From the NCBI RefSeq assembly GCF_002934625.1, contig NZ_PTJD01000015.1, positions 59,878 to 123,877 of the forward strand: a DNA stretch of 64,000 nt, in the 5' to 3' direction. The translations under genes and the position numbers were made by a program. This document shows positions 7,714-14,726 of the stretch, one piece after another. The notes under the pieces were generated by a model. That model saw only the letters and a program-made list of their open reading frames with translations, searched no databases and was not told the DNA's origin. The number at the start of each line of letters is the position of its first letter. Within the stretch, counting starts at the first letter, position 1. Origin of the DNA: Kineococcus xinjiangensis. Lineage in GTDB: Bacteria > Actinomycetota > Actinomycetes > Actinomycetales > Kineococcaceae.

Positions 7714-8385
7714 TCAGCGGCTCCCGGTGCCGGGCCGGGGCGCGCCGGTGGCCCCGAACTCCGGCGGTGCCGGGTCCGGGCAGCGGTCGATGCGCTCCTC
7801 GCGGGCGCGGCGGCTCTCCTCGCCGACGGCGGTGGGGGCGGGGCCGGTCCAGGTGAACACGTCCGGCCGCGCACGCCAGGACAGGTCCAGCGCCTCCACC
7901 TCCGCGCCGTGCAGGCCGTCGACGGAGGCCCAGCGCAGCACCAGTGCGGTCTCCCGGTCGAGGGAGACGGTCATGTCGTGCGGCTTCCGACCCGGAGCGC
8001 TCAGCAGCACGCTCCACACCGGCCTGCCGGCCACCTCGTGGGGCTCGTCGAAGAAGGCCGCCTCCCGGAACGCCCTGGGCTGCTCGAACAGCTGGGGCTC
8101 TCCCCATCCGAGGGTGAGGAGGTGGGAGGGCAGCCAGCACCCACCGGTGAGCACGCGTTCCCACTGCTCCCCCACCGGGGCGTGGACGGCTTCCCCGTCG
8201 TGCAGTGCGAGGAGGCCCTCCTCGCCCGTGATCCGCCACAGGTTCGGCTCCGCGAACTCCACGTCGACCCTGCGGGGAGCCGCGGTGCCCATGCCGGTCA
8301 GGACCACCGTCGCCGCGCAGGCGCCGATGCCGTCCAGCGCCGCCCGGGCCCGGTGCGCCAGCTCCCGCCACGGCGGAGTCGTCAT
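7714..8385 (-). CDS. conserved hypothetical protein, possibly LolA/outer-membrane-lipoprotein-sorting-like fold
   Basis: This 223-residue protein (ATG start) has no signal peptide or membrane segment. It alternates short beta-rich stretches (RRVDVEFAEPNLWRITGEEG, VWSVLLSAP, MTVSLDRETALVLRWAS) that recall LolA/LppX-like half-barrels in actinobacterial proteins. The C-terminal 35 residues are disordered and Arg/Pro-rich. I cannot assign a function. It converges on the pectinase gene and lies 9 bp downstream of a small membrane-protein gene on the same strand, so those two are probably cotranscribed. Confidence 0.6.
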   Translation of the reverse strand: MTTPPWRELAHRARAALDGIGACAATVVLTGMGTAAPRRVDVEFAEPNLWRITGEEGLLALHDGEAVHAPVGEQWERVLTGGCWLPSHLLTLGWGEPQLFEQPRAFREAAFFDEPHEVAGRPVWSVLLSAPGRKPHDMTVSLDRETALVLRWASVDGLHGAEVEALDLSWRARPDVFTWTGPAPTAVGEESRRAREERIDRCPDPAPPEFGATGAPRPGTGSR

Positions 8386-8394
8386 GCGCCGACG

Positions 8395-8586
8395 CTACCG
8401 GCGCCCCGGCGCCGTCCTCGGGCCCCGGCGGTGGTCGGCCGCGGAACCGGCGCTCACCAGCAGCCCCAGGACGATCAACCCCCAGCCGATGAGGCCGCGC
8501 CACTGCACGGCATCGACCTGCAGGACCACGAGTCCCACGAGCGACAGCACCGGGCCGAGGGCCAGGAGGGTCCGACGGGAGCGCAC
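8395..8586 (-). CDS. small membrane protein, two predicted transmembrane segments
   Basis: This 63-residue protein (GTG start) has two hydrophobic helices: TLLALGPVLSLVGLVVLQV (about 5-23) and LIGWGLIVLGLLVSAGSA (about 32-49). A basic tail follows. I recognise no family. It is divergent from the helicase gene across 75 bp and upstream of the 7714-8385 gene. High codon GC makes such short frames uncertain, but the clean hairpin-like membrane profile supports it. Confidence 0.5.
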   Translation of the reverse strand: MRSRRTLLALGPVLSLVGLVVLQVDAVQWRGLIGWGLIVLGLLVSAGSAADHRRGPRTAPGRR

Positions 8587-8661
8587 GAGGCAACCCTATG
8601 CGACCCGCCCTCCGCGACCGGCCCGACCGGCGGTGCCCGGAGCAGTGGGCAGACTGGGGGC

Positions 8662-10410
8662 ATGAGCACGCCCGACGCTGTCACGTTCGCCGACCTCGCC
8701 CTGAGGGAGGAGCTGCAGCACGCGCTGGAGGTGCTGGGGTACGAGGAGCCCACTCCCGTCCAGCGGGAGGCGGTGCCCCCGCTGCTGGCGGGCCGGGACG
8801 TCCTGGGCGTCGCGGCGACCGGCACGGGCAAGACCGCGGCCTTCGCGCTCCCGCTGCTGAACGGCCTCGCGCCCCTGCCGGAGCGCCCGGGAACCCCCAC
8901 CGCGCTGGTCCTCACGCCGACCCGCGAACTGGCGGTGCAGGTCTCGGAGGCCCTGTACAAGTACGGCCGCGGGCTGGGCGCGCGCGTGCTGCCCGTCTAC
9001 GGCGGCACCCCCATCGGCCAGCAGCTGCGGTCGCTGTCCCGCGGCGTGGACGTCGTCGTCGCCACGCCCGGCCGGGCGGTCGACCTGCTGGGGCGCGGCG
9101 CGCTGGACTTCGGGGCGCTGCGCACCGTCGTGCTCGACGAGGCCGACGAGATGCTGGACATGGGGTTCAGCGAGGACATCGAGGCGCTGCTGGGGGCCAC
9201 ACCCGAGGGCCGCCAGACCGTGCTGTTCTCCGCGACGATGCCCTCCCGCACCGCGGCGCTGGCGCGGCGGCACCTCCGCGAGCCGGTGCAGGTGCGCATC
9301 CAGAACGCCCCCGTCGCCGCCGGCGAGGTGCCCAGGGTCCGGCAGGTCGCCTACCTGGTCCCCCGGGCGCACAAGACGGCCGCGCTGGGCCGCGTGCTCG
9401 ACATGGAGTCTCCCACGTCGGCGCTGGTGTTCTGCCGCACCCGCGAGGAGGTGGACACCGTCACCGAGAGCCTCAACGGGCGCGGGTACCGGGCGGAGGC
9501 CCTGCACGGCGGGATGAGCCAGGACCAGCGCGACCGGGTGATGGGCCGGCTCCGCTCGGGCACGGCGGACCTGCTGGTGGCGACCGACGTCGCCGCCCGC
9601 GGCCTCGACGTGGAGCACCTGACCCACGTCGTGAACTACGACGTGCCCAGCGCCCCGGAGTCCTACGTGCACCGCATCGGCAGGGTGGGCCGCGCGGGAC
9701 GGGAGGGCGTGGCGATCACCCTCTCCGACTCCCGCGAACACCGGATGCTGAAGACCATCGAGCGGGTCACGGGGCGGCGCATCACCGTGGAGACGCTGCC
9801 CACGGTCGCCGACCTGCACGCCCGGCGGCTGGAACTGACCCGCGCTGCGCTGCGGGAGAGCCTGCTCACCGACGACCTGGACCGCTTCCGCACGGTCGTG
9901 GAGGTGCTCAGCGACGAGTTCGACGTCGTCCAGGTCGCCCTCGCCGCGGTGAAGCTCGCCCACGAGGCGGCCGCGGGCGGCGACGGCGACGAGCCGGACA
10001 TCCCCCAGGAGCGCCCTGCGACGGGCGGGCCGGCGCGCCGCGGCACACCTCCCGAGCGCGGGCGGGAGCAGGGCGGGCGGAGCGCCGGCGGGGCGATGAC
10101 GCGGCTGTTCGTGGGCGCGGGCCGGGCCGCCGGGGTGCGGCCGCAGGACCTCGTGGGGGCGATCGCCGGGGAGTCCTCCCTCACCGGGCGCGACGTCGGC
10201 GCCATCGAGATCACCGAGCGGTTCTCCCTGGTGGACGTGCCCACCGACAGGGCCGAGGAGGTCATCCAGGGCCTGCGCGGGGCCACGCTGCGCGGCAGGC
10301 GCCCCACGGTGCGCCGGGAGCGGTACCAGAGCGGGCCCGGCGGCAGGAACCCCGGCAGGAACTCGGGCGGGGATCCGCGCGGGAACTCGGGCGGGAACCA
10401 CGACGACTGA
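8662..10410 (+). CDS. DEAD-box ATP-dependent RNA helicase (CsdA/DeaD type) with DbpA-like RNA-binding domain
   Basis: The 582-residue protein starts at ATG 8662. The Q motif region is followed by Walker A ATGTGKT (about 52-58), PTRELA, TPGR, DEAD at 159-162, SAT at about 190, and the second RecA domain with ARGLDV and HRIGRVGRAG (about 336-345). Near residues 475-550 lies a DbpA-type RNA-recognition fold (MTRLFVGAGRAAGVRPQDLVGAI onward). A Gly/Arg/Asn-rich tail ends in GNSGGNHDD, resembling RGG-like RNA-binding tails. Enzymes of this kind unwind short RNA duplexes in ribosome assembly and cold adaptation; the DbpA domain suggests structured rRNA as target. A much longer upstream extension of other frames is antisense noise. 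Confidence 0.93.
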   Translation: MSTPDAVTFADLALREELQHALEVLGYEEPTPVQREAVPPLLAGRDVLGVAATGTGKTAAFALPLLNGLAPLPERPGTPTALVLTPTRELAVQVSEALYKYGRGLGARVLPVYGGTPIGQQLRSLSRGVDVVVATPGRAVDLLGRGALDFGALRTVVLDEADEMLDMGFSEDIEALLGATPEGRQTVLFSATMPSRTAALARRHLREPVQVRIQNAPVAAGEVPRVRQVAYLVPRAHKTAALGRVLDMESPTSALVFCRTREEVDTVTESLNGRGYRAEALHGGMSQDQRDRVMGRLRSGTADLLVATDVAARGLDVEHLTHVVNYDVPSAPESYVHRIGRVGRAGREGVAITLSDSREHRMLKTIERVTGRRITVETLPTVADLHARRLELTRAALRESLLTDDLDRFRTVVEVLSDEFDVVQVALAAVKLAHEAAAGGDGDEPDIPQERPATGGPARRGTPPERGREQGGRSAGGAMTRLFVGAGRAAGVRPQDLVGAIAGESSLTGRDVGAIEITERFSLVDVPTDRAEEVIQGLRGATLRGRRPTVRRERYQSGPGGRNPGRNSGGDPRGNSGGNHDD

Positions 10411-10451
10411 CGACGCGCGGGCGCCGGCGGCTCGTCCGCGCCGCCCGGCCC

Positions 10452-12152
10452 TCAGCCGCGCACGGCGGAGGCCAGGGTGGCGGCGACCTCCCGCAGCGCC
10501 ACCCGCCGCGACGGCGCGCCCGCGAACCGGGTCAGGTGCTCCGTCGTGACGTGGGCAGTGCGGTTGTCCACGAACCACGCCGGGGTGGGCACGGGGTGGA
10601 ACGGCCCCCGCACGACGCTGCGCTCCACGTGGGCGGGATCGAGCAGCAGCGCGTTGTGCACCGTGCCGAGGCCGCTGCCGACGTCGTGGACGTCGTGGCC
10701 GGGGAACGCACCCCAGGGCGCCCGGGGGATCCCGTAGGCCAGCGCCACCCAGCAGTTGACGCCGACGTTGCCGTAGCGCAGCGCGGCCACCGCCTCCTCC
10801 AGGTCGCCGCCGAGCCTGCGCCCCGTGGCGGGGTCCACGAGGAGCGTCGCCCCCAGGTCCCCGGCGAGGCGCTCGTTGCAGAACCGCACCGCGGCGCGCA
10901 GGAACTCCCCGGGGTCGGCCCCGGGCAGGCGGGTCACCCCCAGGGTGGGCGCGAAGTACTCGGTGGTGAACGCGGGCTCGTCCGGGGCCGCGGGGTCGAG
11001 GTCGCGCAGCAGCACCCGGGGGGCGTCGGAGTCGCCGCCCAGGACCTCCGCGCCAGGATGGGCGTCGAGGGCGGCGCGCTGCCGCTGCGCGGCCCCCGGG
11101 TAGTACGCCCTGCGCCACGGGGCCTCCCGCAGGGCCGCGCGCAGCAGGCGCACGAACTCCTCCGCCTGCGGCCACCGCTGCGGCAGGACGACGACCTGCG
11201 TGGCGACGCAGTTGAAGCCGGAGTGGTTCAGCCGCTGGGTCGCCACGTGGCGCGCCTGCCGGACCAGGGTGGCCTCGCTCCAGCGACCCGGCACGACGAC
11301 GACCGGGGAGACACCGCCCAGTTCGCTGGTGACCGGCTTCGCCAGCAGCGGTTCCCGGGCCGCGCGCCGGCGCGCCCCCTCCGCGCCGGCGCCGAACACG
11401 ACCGCGTCGTGGGTGTCGCGGCTGCCCGTGACGTGCACGGCGGCGACATCGGGGTGCCGCATCAGGCGCGTGCCCTCCTCCGCCCCGCCCGTGGTGATGC
11501 GGACGAACCCGCGCTCGACGAACGGCGCGAGGACCCGCCCGAGCACCGGGCGGAGGTTCTCGTTGACGGGGCTCATCTTCAGGAGCACGACCGCACCGTC
11601 CTGGAACAGCTTCGCCAGGACGTCCAGCACCGGGATGGAACCCACGTTGCCCGCCCCCAGCACCAGGGCCACCCGCCCCGGCCCGGACCGCTCGCGCACC
11701 CCGCGCGCGGCGCCGTCGCGGGCCTGCTCCAGCGTCACCCCCGGACGCAGCCAGGTGTGCGCGGTGAAACCCGCCAGGGCGAGGTCGGAGGCGGTGACCG
11801 GGAACACCCGCAGCCCGAGCCGCCCGCCCGGCAGCGACCGCACCCGCAACCCGTCGAGGGGGTTGCGGCCCTCCACCACCGTCGTCAGGGTGGCGATGAG
11901 GGCCGAGGCCGTCTCCAGCACCGCCCACGGCCCGCCCATCCACTCCTCCCCCGCGGCCGGTGTGGCGGGGTCGACGCCCTTGTCCAGGCAGGACTGCCGG
12001 ACCCAGTCGGCGGCCGCGTCGGCCGTCGCGGCGCGCAACCGCCGCAGCAGCTCCCGCTTGTCCTCGATCGGCGTCCGGACCCACTCGTCGGCGTGCTCGC
12101 GCAGCACGGCGAGGTCGGCCTCGGCGGTCGGTGCGGTGGTCGAACCGGTCAT
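10452..12152 (-). CDS. NAD(P)-dependent aldehyde dehydrogenase family protein
   Basis: The 566-residue protein starts at ATG 12152 with GGGGGAG a few bases upstream; the open frame extends further but is not needed. It has the ALDH glycine-rich region (LVLGAGNVGSIP), the general-base segment SELGGVSP, and the catalytic Cys in HSGFNCVATQVVV, then a late region (NVGVNCW, PWGAFPGHD). The usual NxGQxC around the nucleophile is changed to HSGFNC, placing it in a divergent branch near long-chain or acyl-modifying ALDHs. At 566 residues it is longer than the common 480-500. Substrate unknown. It faces the esterase gene across 198 bp that hold no feature I can support. Confidence 0.85.
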   Translation of the reverse strand: MTGSTTAPTAEADLAVLREHADEWVRTPIEDKRELLRRLRAATADAAADWVRQSCLDKGVDPATPAAGEEWMGGPWAVLETASALIATLTTVVEGRNPLDGLRVRSLPGGRLGLRVFPVTASDLALAGFTAHTWLRPGVTLEQARDGAARGVRERSGPGRVALVLGAGNVGSIPVLDVLAKLFQDGAVVLLKMSPVNENLRPVLGRVLAPFVERGFVRITTGGAEEGTRLMRHPDVAAVHVTGSRDTHDAVVFGAGAEGARRRAAREPLLAKPVTSELGGVSPVVVVPGRWSEATLVRQARHVATQRLNHSGFNCVATQVVVLPQRWPQAEEFVRLLRAALREAPWRRAYYPGAAQRQRAALDAHPGAEVLGGDSDAPRVLLRDLDPAAPDEPAFTTEYFAPTLGVTRLPGADPGEFLRAAVRFCNERLAGDLGATLLVDPATGRRLGGDLEEAVAALRYGNVGVNCWVALAYGIPRAPWGAFPGHDVHDVGSGLGTVHNALLLDPAHVERSVVRGPFHPVPTPAWFVDNRTAHVTTEHLTRFAGAPSRRVALREVAATLASAVRG

Positions 12153-12350
12153 GTCTCCCCCTGCGAGGGCGTAGCCGACGTCCGGCGCGCGCGACGGCGC
12201 GGAGCCTCCGCGGCGGGGTCTCTGCGGCCGCAGGAGACGAGGGTGGTGCGACCCGTCCACGCTAACCCCGTCCCGGGTGCCCGCGGGTGCGGTCGCGCCG
12301 GTCGGCCGCCCCGCCGCGCCCGGTGGCACGTGGCCGTGCAGACTGCGGCG

Positions 12351-13244
12351 ATGCCCTCCTGGCAGAGCACCGTCGTCAACGCCTACCTGCGCCTCGGGGG
12401 CAAGGGGTCGCTGCGCAGCGCGGAGGCGATGCGCGCGCACGTCCGGCGGCGGTCGCGGCGGCCGGCCCCGCACTCGCCGCCTCGGTCGCTGCGGCGCTCG
12501 GTGCGGGTCTCGCGGCACGCAGAGGCCGGCTGGCCGGTGTACGAGGTGCTCCCCCGCCGCGGGGCGGTGGCCCGGCACGTGCTGTACCTGCACGGCGGCG
12601 CCTACGTGAACCAGCTCGTCCGCTGGCACTGGTACCTGCTGCGGGAGCTGAGCACCTCGGTCCCCGCCCGCTGTGTGGTGCCGGTCTACCCCCTCGCCCC
12701 CCGCGGCACCGCCGCGGAGGTGGTGCCGGCCGTCGCGGCCCTGCTGGAGCGGATGGTGGCCGAGCACGGCGCGGAGCAGGTCGTCCTCGCCGGCGACTCC
12801 GCCGGAGGTGGGATGGCCCTGGCGGTGGCCGGGCACCTGCGCGACACGGGCCGGGCGCAGCCGGGGCGGATCGTGCTGATCGCCCCCTGGGTGGACGTGT
12901 CGATGTCCAACCCGGAGCTGGCGGCGCTGGAGCCGCGGGACCCGATGCTGGCCCGTGCCGGTTCCGCCGAGGCGGGGCGGATGTACGCCGGGGAGCTGGG
13001 GCCGGCGCACCCGTGGGTCAGCCCGCTGTTCGGCCGGTGCGCGGGCCTGGCACCGCTGACGGTGGTCGTCGGGACCCGCGACCTCGTGCACCCCGACACC
13101 GAGCTGTTCGTCGAGCGGGCCCGCGCGGAGGGCGTCGACGTGGACCTGCACGTCGGGGAGGGGCTCATCCACGTCTACCCGCTGCTGCCGACACCGGAGG
13201 GCCGGGCCGCACGGCGGCAGCTCGTGGCGACCTGCCGCCGCTGA
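12351..13244 (+). CDS. alpha/beta hydrolase, hormone-sensitive-lipase-like esterase
   Basis: This 297-residue protein (ATG start) has the HSL-family oxyanion motif HGGAYVN (about residue 82), the nucleophile elbow GDSAGGGMA (Ser about 150), the acid in GTRDLVHPD and the His in GLIHVYPLLP, giving a complete Ser-Asp-His triad. Such enzymes hydrolyse short- to medium-chain acyl esters. No signal peptide is visible, so it is cytoplasmic. It is divergent from the aldehyde dehydrogenase and followed by the palindrome block at 13262-13403. Confidence 0.88.
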   Translation: MPSWQSTVVNAYLRLGGKGSLRSAEAMRAHVRRRSRRPAPHSPPRSLRRSVRVSRHAEAGWPVYEVLPRRGAVARHVLYLHGGAYVNQLVRWHWYLLRELSTSVPARCVVPVYPLAPRGTAAEVVPAVAALLERMVAEHGAEQVVLAGDSAGGGMALAVAGHLRDTGRAQPGRIVLIAPWVDVSMSNPELAALEPRDPMLARAGSAEAGRMYAGELGPAHPWVSPLFGRCAGLAPLTVVVGTRDLVHPDTELFVERARAEGVDVDLHVGEGLIHVYPLLPTPEGRAARRQLVATCRR

Positions 13245-13261
13245 CCCACCGCCGGCACCCG

Positions 13262-13403
13262 CCTCCTCTCCCGCCCTCTCCCGGAAAGGACCTTTTCCGG
13301 GGTGCGCGGCACCTCCAGCACCCCGGAAAGGGTCCTTTCCGGGGCCAGGACCCGGCTCCGGACCCCGGAAAGGGTCCTTTCCGGGAGGGGGCGGGAGAGA
13401 GGG
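13262..13403. repeat. symmetric block of three palindromes spaced 42 bp, inside a longer inverted repeat
   Basis: Three near-identical palindromes built on CCGGAAAGG...CCTTTCCGG are centred at 13290.5, 13332.5 and 13374.5, exactly 42 bp apart. The middle copy (13321-13344) has 11-bp arms. The flanks CCTCCTCTCCCGCCCTCTC (left, from 13262) and its near complement (right, to 13403) form 23-bp arms with three mismatches, centred on the same middle palindrome. The block sits between convergent genes (ends 13244 and 13436), so a bidirectional terminator is the simplest reading. The regular spacing of about four helical turns also suits cooperative protein binding. Confidence 0.75.
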
Positions 13404-13435
13404 GCGGGAGGGAGGGGATGAGGGGGGCTGGGGCG

Positions 13436-14194
13436 TCAGGGGCGTTCGATGAGGGCGGCGAGGCCGTCGAGGACCCGGTCGAGGCCGAAGCGGTAGGCGT
13501 GGGCGGGGTCGTGGGCGCTGCCGTGGGCCGCGCCGGCGGCCGCGCCGATGCGGGTGGCGCGCGGGTGGGCGGCGGGGTCCAGCACCCTGGCCAGCAGCGG
13601 CCCGGCGCTCGCCCACCACTGCTCGTCCGTCCCCCCGTCGGCGCGGGCGGCCTCGGCGTCGGCGGCGTCGCGGGCGCAGGCGCGCACGAAGCCGAGCACC
13701 CACGTCAGGCAGTCGTCGACCTCCACGTCGTCCAGCCCGCAGCCGTCGAAGGCGGCCAGCTCGTGCTCGTACTTCGCCGCCTGTCCCGGTCCCAGCGGCG
13801 GGCGCAGGGTGGAGACGGTGGCGGCCCACGGGTGAGCGAGGTGGAGGCGGCGGTTCTCCTCGGCGACGGCGGCCACCCGCTCCCGCCAGGGCCGGCCGGT
13901 GGTGTCCTGCCGGGGCATGGCGGCGTAGGCGGCGTCGAGCATGAGGTCGAGCAGCTCGGCCTTGCCGGGGACGTAGGTGTAGAGCGACATGGGCGCCACG
14001 CCCAGGCGCTCCGCGACGCGGCGCATCGTGAGGGCGGGCAGCCCCTCGGCGTCGGCGAGCGCGGTGGCGGCCTCCACGACGGCGTCGAGGTCGAGGGTGC
14101 GGCGGGGGCCGCGGCGCGGCACGGCCGAGGGGTCGCGCCAGAGGAGGGCGAGCGTGCGCGCGGGGTCGCCTGCGCTGGACCGGTCGCTGCTCAC
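13436..14194 (-). CDS. TetR/AcrR-family transcriptional repressor
   Basis: This 252-residue protein (GTG start) has an N-terminal TetR helix-turn-helix after a 28-residue Arg-rich extension: DLDAVVEAATALADAEGLPALTMRRVAERLGVAPMSLYTYV, about residues 35-78. The rest is helical, with the TetR_C-type ligand domain ending in YRFGLDRVLDGLAAL. It is divergent from a VOC-family gene with 83 bp between them, and this gap carries overlapping palindromes, so it likely represses both itself and that gene. The inducer is unknown. Confidence 0.9.
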   Translation of the reverse strand: MSSDRSSAGDPARTLALLWRDPSAVPRRGPRRTLDLDAVVEAATALADAEGLPALTMRRVAERLGVAPMSLYTYVPGKAELLDLMLDAAYAAMPRQDTTGRPWRERVAAVAEENRRLHLAHPWAATVSTLRPPLGPGQAAKYEHELAAFDGCGLDDVEVDDCLTWVLGFVRACARDAADAEAARADGGTDEQWWASAGPLLARVLDPAAHPRATRIGAAAGAAHGSAHDPAHAYRFGLDRVLDGLAALIERP

Positions 14195-14210
14195 GGGAAC
14201 ATCCTGCCCG

Positions 14211-14245
14211 TTCGTACGTTGTACGAAGTACGCCGTACTTCGTAC
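14211..14245. promoter_or_regulatory. overlapping TetR operator dyads
   Basis: Three half-sites make two overlapping dyads: TTCGTAC-GTT-GTACGAA (14211-14227) and GTACGAAGTAC-GCC-GTACTTCGTAC (14221-14245, 11-bp perfect arms). The dyad centres are 14 bp apart. The block is 16 bp from the TetR start codon and 32 bp from the VOC start codon. Confidence 0.8.
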
Positions 14246-14277
14246 GAGGTCGGCGCACCGCCAGACGGGAGAACAGC

Positions 14278-14667
14278 GTGAAGATCACCGGAACCGCCGT
14301 GTCGCTCAACGTCGACGACGTGGGCGCCTCCAGCACCTTCCTCGTCGAGCACTTCGGCTTCACCGAGCGGTTGTCCGCCGACGGCTTCGCCTCCCTCGCC
14401 CGCGAGGACTCGGGGATGCACGTCATCTACCTGCGGCGCGGCCTGCCGACCCTGCCCGCGGACCAGCGCGACGACCGCGCCGCCGGACTGATCCTCGCCT
14501 TCGAGGTCGAGGACCTGGAGGGCGAACTGGCCCGGCTCCAGGACGAGGGCGTGACCATCACCATGCCGCTGACGGCGGAGGAGTGGGGCGAGCGCGCCTT
14601 CCAGGTGTGCGACCCCAACGGGGTGATCGTCCAGCTCGTGGACTGGAACGGCCCGACCGCCGACTGA
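14278..14667 (+). CDS. VOC (glyoxalase/bleomycin-resistance) superfamily protein
   Basis: The 129-residue protein (GTG start, GGGAG upstream) is one VOC unit of two beta-alpha-beta-beta-beta modules: VSLNVDDVGASSTFLVEHFGF at the start, and the closing module FQVCDPNGVIVQLVDW. Family members bind a divalent metal and act as isomerases, dioxygenases or drug-sequestering proteins. The closing-strand Glu of many metal-binding members is replaced by Gln (VQLV). The divergent TetR gene and its operators suggest induction by a small molecule. The reaction is unknown. Confidence 0.8.
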   Translation: MKITGTAVSLNVDDVGASSTFLVEHFGFTERLSADGFASLAREDSGMHVIYLRRGLPTLPADQRDDRAAGLILAFEVEDLEGELARLQDEGVTITMPLTAEEWGERAFQVCDPNGVIVQLVDWNGPTAD

Positions 14668-14674
14668 CGGCTCC

Positions 14675-14710
14675 GGCGCGGCGCCGCGGAACCCACCGGG
14701 GCGCCGCGCC
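14675..14710. terminator. bidirectional hairpin terminator between VOC and EAL-GGDEF genes
   Basis: GGCGCGGCGCC (14675-14685) and GGCGCCGCGCC (14700-14710) form an 11-bp perfect stem with a 14-base loop, centred in the 59-bp gap between two convergent genes. Confidence 0.7.
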
Positions 14711-14726
14711 CGCCACCGGCCGCGAC

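Noticed and set aside
8598..13244. 1548-codon plus-strand open frame across the helicase and aldehyde dehydrogenase genes
   Set aside because: It is out of frame with the helicase and antisense to the dehydrogenase; only its last 297 codons (from 12351) show family motifs. Long stop-free frames are expected at this GC content.
13262..13403. Palindrome block considered as an IS remnant or MITE
   Set aside because: No target duplication, no transposase remnant and the symmetry is centred on the middle palindrome rather than at two ends.
10452..14426. 1324-codon minus-strand frame suggesting a giant aldehyde dehydrogenase
   Set aside because: Only the part from ATG 12152 has ALDH motifs and a ribosome site; the rest is antisense to the esterase and out of frame with TetR.
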